DNA of 64,000 bases from Closterium sp. NIES-65. Its lineage: Eukaryota; Streptophyta; Zygnematophyceae; Desmidiales; Closteriaceae. Where the stretch lies: NCBI GenBank assembly GCA_948144175.1, contig CANXME010001992.1, forward strand, positions 310,001-374,000. The letters are read 5' to 3'. Below the pieces are notes generated by a model. That model was not told where the DNA came from. It saw nothing but the letters and a program-made list of their open reading frames with translations, and searched no databases. This document shows positions 58,066-64,000 of the stretch, one piece after another. A program made the position numbers and the translations under genes. The stretch's first letter is position 1, and the number at the start of each line of letters is the position of its first letter.

Positions 58066-58261
58066 GCTGTCAGTTCCACCATTATCCATCTCGGACCACC
58101 CTTTCCACTCCGCAGGGCCCTTGCGCTGCTGAGCTGGCTGGTGCCGGCGTATTACTTCGGAACCGTCTTTGGTGCCTTCATCCTCTTCATCCTCATCACC
58201 TGGTGGTGGCCTGAATACCTCGATCTCCTCACAAGGAAGTACCTGTGCTTGTTCGTGACAC

Positions 58262-58279
58262 CTTTGAGAATTCTCAGAA
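58262..58279. repeat. Palindrome, AATT centre (one mismatch)
   Basis: CTTTGAGAATTCTCAGAAG lies 20-30 bp after the end of HKT 2 exon 2, comparable to the TCGA-type palindrome after HKT 1 exon 2 (48430). Confidence 0.8.
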
Positions 58280-58589
58280 GTGACACAAACATACCCGAAT
58301 GTGGCTTGATCTTGCACTCAAGATGCGGCATGGCTTTGAGTCCACTTGGTTCCATCTCTCAAGTCTCCTCCATGCACGACCCATCTCACCCACCTCTGCA
58401 TTCCGTTACGCCCTTCTGCACCCTTCTGCACCGTTCTACACACTGCTTTCACACAGGGACTTCAGCATTGCACTCAGCTGTGGCATCTTCATCTCTGCGT
58501 TCACCAAGTCGTCTCGATTCCACATCATACGCACCCTTCTGCACCATCTCACTCCCCTCTGCACCGTTCTCCACACCCTTTCACTCTGC

Positions 58590-58690
58590 TCCGCATGCTG
58601 GCAAGGGCATCAACAACGCCGTCACCTCCCCCCCTTCCAGTCCATCTCTGCATTCGCCAACATCACACTCTGCACCCTTTTACACCACCT
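58590..58690 (+). repeat. Partial copy of HKT 2 exon 3
   Basis: GKGIN plus FQSISAFANIT-like codons with a gap, 140 bp before the true exon at 58741. Confidence 0.7.
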
Positions 58691-59115
58691 CACAACCTAC
58701 TCCACCGCTCTGCACCCTTCCCGCTCCCCGTGTTCCCCAGGCAAGGGCATCAACGTCGTCTTCAACTCGGCCTTCCAGTCCGCTTCTGCATTCTCCAACT
58801 CGGGAATCACCTTGTTGGATGCGAACCTCATTCCCTTTCAGCGCAACATCCCGTACCTGCTGGTGGTGGGCGTGCTGATTCTCGTCGGCAATACCATGTA
58901 TGCCCCCTCGTTGAGAGGTGTGCTGGCACTGCTGCACTGCACCAGCAGGAAGGACAGCAGCCAATGGTGAGTGAGTGAGACGGCAGCCGATGGTGAGTAT
59001 TGGCTGTGGTGTGGGTTGTGTATGTGTGCAGTGCACAGTCTACAAGAGGAAAGATAGTAGCGCCCACCTGCTTCTGCTGGTAGGCATGCTCATCTGTCCC
59101 TTCAATAATCCCACA

Positions 59116-59216
59116 TTTTTCCACAACATCCTCCTCCCCCAAACCCACAAAACCTGTTGACTTTTGAGTCGACTCAAAAGTCAGCTCACCTTTTTCCACA
59201 ACATCCTCCTCCCCCA
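59116..59216. repeat. 26-bp palindrome (TCGA centre) between direct repeats
   Basis: TGACTTTTGAG...CTCAAAAGTCA, perfect over 59158-59183. TTTTTCCACAACATCCTCCT plus seven bases occurs on both sides (59116 and 59190). Confidence 0.95.
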
Positions 59217-59736
59217 ACCCCTCAAAACCTATCCCAAAGTAATTCAACAACATCTCCCCACCCCCCCTCCCCATCAGGCACATAACCAAGTACCTGTTGG
59301 ACCATCCGCGCAAGTGCTACACGCAGCTCTTCCCACACAAGCAGACGCTCTGGCTGCTGCTCACAATCGTCGCCTTCACATCCATCCAAGCCTTCTTCCT
59401 CATGCTACTCGACTGGAACTCACAGGCCTTTGAAGGGCTCGGAGGTGAGTGCAAGGTATGCGTCTCCCTAAACAGAAGCTGTGGTTGCTGCTCACCATTG
59501 TCTGCTTCACATTTATCCAAGCCTTTTTTTATCATGCTCCTCGACTGGAACTATCAAGCCTTTGCAGGGCTCGGAGGTGAGTGCAAGGCATGCCTCTCCT
59601 CTCCATCCCCTCCACAAACAGATAGACCTTCTGGCTGCTGCTCACCATTGTCGCCTTCACCTCCATCCAAGCCTTCTTCCTCATGCTTCTCGACTGGAAC
59701 TCCCAGGTCTTTGCCGGGCTCGGAGGTGAGAGGCAC

Positions 59737-59754
59737 TTTTGAGTCGACTCAAAA
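59737..59754. repeat. Palindrome, TCGA centre
   Basis: TTTTGAGTCGACTCAAAA, perfect, 10 bp after the donor of an HKT 2 exon 4 copy. Confidence 0.92.
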
Positions 59755-59793
59755 AGAGGCGCTCTCAACACTACTCCCATGTACTGCTGCTCG

Positions 59794-59813
59794 TTTTTGA
59801 GAATTCTCAAAAA
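59794..59813. repeat. Palindrome, AATT centre, 20 bp
   Basis: TTTTTGAGAATTCTCAAAAA, perfect. It is followed by CCAGCTG, as is the AATT-type palindrome at 25980, 34 kb away; so the two share more than the core. Confidence 0.93.
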
Positions 59814-59905
59814 CCAGCTGGTGAGCATGATTCAGCATTCACATCCATTCGGGCCTTCTTCCTCATGCTCCTCGACTGGAACTCCCACGCCTTTGCTGGG
59901 CACGT

Positions 59906-60600
59906 GGCTTGGCCTGACTCTTGAGGCGGGCGGCCCAGAAAACGAATTTTGAGGCGCCTCCCCTCCTCCAAAAGCTTGGCTTTTCAAAGAAACGTACATC
60001 AGAGTATGAGTGAAGAGCCTTGTGCTTACTTACCACTGAGCTTGTGCATGTAGGCATAGAGAACCTGGGAATGCTGGCCTTCTATTGCACACCCCCTTGG
60101 CAAATGCTGCATACGGTGGTAGTAGGAAAAGGCTGCATTCCAGGTAAAGGCTGCATGCAGTCGCAGAGCACCTGGGAATGCGGCCCTTCCCTTGCACACC
60201 CTCTTCGCAAAGGCTGCATACGGCCGTAGGCAAAGCCTGCATGCCTTTTGAGACGCCTCAAAGGTCAAAGGCTGCATTCGGCCATAAGCAAAGCCTGCAC
60301 GCTATCGTAAAGCACCGGGGTGGGGATGCGTGCCTCCTCTTCCACACCACCCGCTCATATCATCCTCGCCTTCCTTTCTCCCTCGTGATGCCTGCGGAGA
60401 TAACTGCTGCAACGGGAGCTAGACTACGGGCTAGGCACGTGTGCTCGTGTGATCTCTGCGTTCGTTCACTTAGTCATTTCCTTGTGTTTACGCTTCTTGC
60501 TAGTTCACGGCGAGAATTGGCAGGAGTTTCACTAGGAAAACATGACAACAATGATACAATGAAGTTGGCAATGCAAGACTACATCAGAGCTAGCATTCAG
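59906..60600. other. Region downstream of HKT 2
   Basis: No gene. A half-palindrome (TTTTGAGGCGCCTC) lies at 59947. Imperfect repeats of AAAGGCTGCATACGGCCGTA and AAGCCTGCATGC occupy 60090-60310 around the palindrome TTTTGAGACGCCTCAAAG (60246-60263). No P3 or P4 segment of the transporter is present. Confidence 0.65.
60246..60263. repeat. Palindrome, ACGC centre (imperfect)
   Basis: TTTTGAGACGCCTCAAAG between two copies of an AAAGGCTGCAT...AAGCCTGCA segment of about 40 bp. Confidence 0.8.
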
Positions 60601-61530
60601 GTCGGCCAACTGCCAGCGCAGCTTGGTCGACCACGTTCCAGCACGACTTGGTCAACCGCACTCCAGCAAGGCAAGGTCGACGGCGTGCCAACGTCGCAGG
60701 TTGATGGCGTACCAGCATTGCTCACGCAGGACAGCAGTGCACCCGCTTCGCAGGTGCGCGCAGATGATTGGCGTGCAGAGTCTCGTCACCTGCACAGCGC
60801 ACACACCACGTCAACCTCGAGCTGACGACTGCCTCTGATCCGCCACGACGACCTCGGGATACCACCACCGAGGTCGGTCTCGCCAACTTCGCCCGGGCGA
60901 CCGTCGCACTCCTCCGCAGCACTTCGTCACCCAGGTAACCTGGTCGACCGGGCAACCACATCGGCCAGCAGCTCCCGTACGTGCCCGTCGACCTCCCAAG
61001 TCGACGACCACCTCCATGTCGACCTCACCAGGACGACCACGCCCCTCGGTCGACCTCCTCCAGGTCGACGTCCCTTCTGGTCGACCAGCTCCACGTCGAC
61101 CAGCACTAAGTCGGCCAGCGCAGTTGTCGGCCGACCACCCACGTCGGCCACCCGAAGTCGGCGTCACGAAGTTGACGTCCCGCTACTCGACGCCCAACTG
61201 CTCGGCATCCTGAGTCGAGGTCGACGTCGGCCCCTCCTTCGTCGACCACCAGGTCCAGTCGACCAACCGCAGGTCGACCAGCAGTCCATCAGCCGACCAC
61301 CGAAGTCGGCTTCCCCAAGTTGACGTCACCAAGTTGACGTCCTCCGCAGGTCGACTCCTAAGTCGACCTCCCCGAAGTTGGCGCCACCCTGAAGTCGGCG
61401 CCCGTGCAGTGGTCCCCGTGCAGGTCGACCTCCTCGTCAACCAGCTCGCCCACTGCTGCAGGTCGGCTGCTCCCCGAACACCCGACCACGATGTCGGCTC
61501 CGCCCAAGCGAGGACGGGGCCATGACACAA
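60600..61530. repeat. GTCGAC/GTCGGC-rich tract
   Basis: Dozens of short motifs AGGTCGACC, AAGTCGGC and AAGTTGACGTC spaced 10-25 bp apart, with no fixed period. It adjoins the 3' side of Copia element C and may be its untranslated 3' region or LTR-proximal DNA. Confidence 0.55.
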
Positions 61531-61787
61531 CTCCCGTTGACACTCCCCTGCCGCGTTCACGGTTGGGCACCCAGCCCACACGGCAGTACAGCTCCGAGAA
61601 TAGCCCGTCGGCGTGCACCCAACACACAGCACGCCGGTCACCGCACCAGCCATGCAAGAGGGCATGGCACCTACTGCTGCACGTCGTTATCGCCGTCGCC
61701 CACGTCGGCCAAGCGCACCTGGCCGATTGCGACGGAGCACCGGTTGAAGGCCGGATAGTGCGGCGCCTTTGTCAGGAAGTCGGCTGG

Positions 61788-64000
61788 CTACTCAGCGGTC
61801 GGGATGTACTGCAGCGAGAACTTCCCGCGCTTCATCATGTGCTGCAGCCAGGCCTGTCGTCGCTCCATGTGCTTGAGGTTGCCCGTCAACCCCATGCCCT
61901 CGGCGACTGTGATAGCCGACTTGTTGTCCACTCGTAGGACAGTCGGCTTCCCGGCGTCCAGCTGCCGGAATTCCGCAAGAAGGAAGCGAAGGCGGCGTCC
62001 CTCCTTGCCAGCTTCAGTGGCCGCAACGTACTCCGACTCGGTCGACGACACCGTCGCGCACTTGATGCGCTGGCTCGACCAGGAGACCGCGGCCCCACCG
62101 TAGACGAAGACGTACCCACCCGTGCTCGTCCTGTTCTGCTTGTCACCGGCATCATCGGCGTCCACGTAGCCGACCAGCTCCAGCGACTCAGGTCCACCGC
62201 CGAACCCCAGGGCGGTGTCGCGTGTGTTGGTGAGGTAGGCGAGGCAGCGGTCGACCTCGCGCCAGTGCTGGTTGCTCCTCACCGTGAGGCTGCTCCCCAG
62301 CTTGCTGCAGGCAAAGGCGATGTCCGGCCTCGTCGTTGTCGCCGCGAACTGCAACGAGCCGACCTTCTGCCGGTACTCCTCTTCCTGGCGTTCCTGCGCC
62401 TCCTCGTCGTCGAAGGTGAGCTCGGCGTAGGCGTCAACCGAGACCGGCGTCTTCGGGGTGCGCCCGGTCTGCTCCTCGTCGATGAAGCGCCTACGCAGCC
62501 TGTCGGTGTAACCCTGCTGGTGCAGCCACAGTTTCCCCGTCGACCTGTCGCGCATGATCTCCAGCCCGAGGTACTTCTGCACCGGCGAGATCTCGCGCAG
62601 CTCGAATGCGGCTTCCAGCAGCTCCTTCAGCTCCTTCAGCATCGCGGCGCTACTGCTGGCGGGAAGTAGGTCGTCGACGTAGACCAGCACCCAGCAGGCC
62701 ACTCCGTCCTTTCCGACCTTGAAGTAGAGAGCCTCGTCGACCTGGCTCTTCTTCCACCCGGCGCCGACCAGCACATCGTTGAGCGCCAAGTACCACAACA
62801 GCGGCGACTGCTTCAGCCCGTAGAGGCTCTTCAGCAGCTTGCACACCCGGCTGGATCCGTCGTTGAAGTAGTCCGGCTGGGACATGTACAATACTCGATC
62901 GAGCTTACTTTGCAGGAAGGCGTTCTTCATGTCGAGCTGCATCAGGTTAAGGTCGAGGACGGCGACGATGCTGAGGAAGATCCTCAGCGTGACGTAGCTG
63001 CCCACCGGCGCGAACGTCTCGCCTTAGTCGGCGCCGTACACCTGTGTCAAGCCCTTCACGACCAGCCTCGCCTTCTCGCGCTCGACGGTGTCGTCGACGT
63101 GGTACTTCGTCGTCAACACCCACCGGTTTTTCATGACGTTCACTCCCGGCGGGCGTTCGACCAGCTCCCACGTTCCCATGTTGAGGAGGCTGCGAATCTC
63201 CTCCTCCATGGCGGCCTTCACCGCCGGGCCCTTCCAGCTCGCCAACGCCTCCTTCACCATCATCGTCGAGATGTCCCAACGGTGCTCGGGGTCGGCTAGC
63301 ATGTCGGGGTCGAGCTCTGGAAACTCCTCATCCTCCTCGGCATCGTCGTACAGCAGGAGTCGGCCTCATCGTCCACGTCGTACACCGTGGTGAAGGCAGC
63401 GGGGACGAAGAAGTCAGGCGGCCTCCGAAGTCGGCCTGAACGCCGTGGTCCTGGCTGGACCTCCTCGGCGTCCCCTCCATCGTCGCTGTTGTCGCTGCCC
63501 TCGGCGTCCTGCTGCTCCTCAGCCGGCGTCCCAGCCGACTTCTCCCGTGTGGTCAGCGTCCCAGCCGACTTCTCCCCTATGGTCGGCTCCCCTGCCGACT
63601 GCCCAGTCGCCGACTGCTCCTTGGTCGGCGTCACTGCTGCCTGCTCCTTTGTCGGCCGCTGGTCCTCGACCTGCTTCTCGACGTGCTCCTCCCCTGTCGA
63701 CGTCGACTGCAATCTTACGTCGACCTGCCGCTCGTCACGTCGGCCGCCGGCGATGCACTTGGCCGAAGGCGACGTCCCACTACTCCCCTCATCGCCGGAG
63801 GCCGACACCGAGGTCAGCCCACGCAGGTCGGCCACGAGGGGAGGGGCAGGGGTCGGAGGGGGAGGGGTAGGGGGGCGGACGTCCTCGACGTCTTCAATAG
63901 CAAGCTCACCGACCTCGGCAAGCAGTGGCAGCGTCGCCGACGAGGTGTCAGAGGGCGGGGTGGGCGACGAGCGGCCGGACACCGACCCGTACTCCGTCTT
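61788..64000 (-). mobile_element. Copia-type retrotransposon C, partial and broken
   Basis: Minus-strand pol remnant: linker region, reverse transcriptase (MQLDMKNAFLQSKLD, LVYVDDLLPAS) and RNase H (LVGYVDADDAGD, SSTESEYVAATEAGKEG, VDNKSAITVAEG). The coding region is interrupted at least twice, so the copy is dead. The 5' half and 5' LTR lie beyond the right edge. I could not place its 3' LTR with confidence. It is unlike elements A and B in sequence. Confidence 0.85.

Larger units (their letters stand above)
55519..59444 (+). pseudogene. HKT: HKT/Trk-type transporter 2, decayed and truncated
   Basis: Tandem paralogue of HKT 1. Recognised exons: 55519-56683, 58116 to about 58235, 58741-58966 (226 nt, same as HKT 1) and 59278-59444 (167 nt, same). 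P1 TSALTVAGLASV and P2 ASAFSNSGITLLDAN are kept, as is the His/Met-rich loop (HSMHGHGMRHNTHDDN). Exon 1 carries a frameshift between MNVSTFDQVLLLL and the VLIRRHYFLKHLREEEA segment (near 55910-55970). The exon 2 end reads AG|GAAGTA, lacking GT at the place where HKT 1 has GC. Exons 5-8 (P3, P4) are absent downstream. A functional transporter is unlikely. Partial exon copies are as frequent as in HKT 1. Confidence 0.82.
59465..59905 (+). repeat. Three further copies of HKT 2 exon 4
   Basis: Copies at about 59470-59576, 59622-59727 and 59825-59898 each code LLLTIVAFTSIQAFFLMLLDWNSQ-like sequence (listed in parts: LLLTIV, FTSIQAFFLMLLDWNS) and most keep the donor. They differ from each other by 5-15%. 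Two palindromes separate the last two. Confidence 0.88.

Noticed and set aside
60178-60825. 215-residue plus-strand frame
   Set aside because: Runs through repeats and the GTCGAC tract; no recognisable domain, signal or splice support.

Overview
This window is nuclear DNA of a streptophyte, probably a charophyte green alga (a zygnematophyte would fit) or a bryophyte. Evidence: two class III peroxidases with the plant four-exon structure, a nuclear SPD1/Ycf45-type P-loop ATPase, a tandem pair of HKT/Trk cation-transporter genes, and a voltage-gated K+ channel with a cyclic-nucleotide-binding domain of the KCNH/HCN kind, a type missing from flowering plants. Introns are mostly GT-AG with polypyrimidine acceptors. 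The species is an inference from gene content only.

Layout. 1-3.5 kb (minus): SPD1-like ATPase, running off the left edge. 6.3-7.8 kb (plus): class III peroxidase 1. 8.1-21.9 kb: a Copia LTR retrotransposon (A, plus) carrying a second, younger Copia element (B, minus) at 13.5-21.1 kb. 22.6-25.0 kb (plus): peroxidase 2, with an extra glycine-rich N-terminal domain. 26.4-44.0 kb (minus): one 17.6-kb K+ channel gene whose introns are full of minisatellites, including a 42-bp satellite of about 80 copies at 30.8-34.8 kb and three terminal-inverted-repeat insertions. 46.0-53.6 kb (plus): HKT gene 1, eight exons in frame (780 codons). 55.5-59.4 kb (plus): HKT gene 2, a decayed and 3'-truncated tandem copy. 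60.6-64 kb: a GTCGAC-rich tract, then a broken minus-strand Copia element (C) leaving the right edge.

Two structural oddities dominate. First, nearly every host exon is accompanied by partial tandem copies of itself that straddle a splice site; they differ from the parent exon by point changes, so they are not simple read duplication. Second, 21 short palindromes share the arms TTTTGAG/CTCAAAA around a four-base centre (TCGA, AATT, GCGC, rarely GTGC or ACGC). All lie between 24.7 and 60.3 kb, and most sit at the junction between two direct copies of local sequence. One pair of facts links them: the six copies at 40.65-40.98 kb are built into a 61-bp tandem repeat.

Functionally the genes are separate: plastid development (SPD1-like), cell-wall oxidation (two secreted peroxidases) and K+/Na+ transport (channel plus HKT pair). 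No operon-like logic or CRISPR array is present, and I saw no convincing tRNA or rRNA gene.
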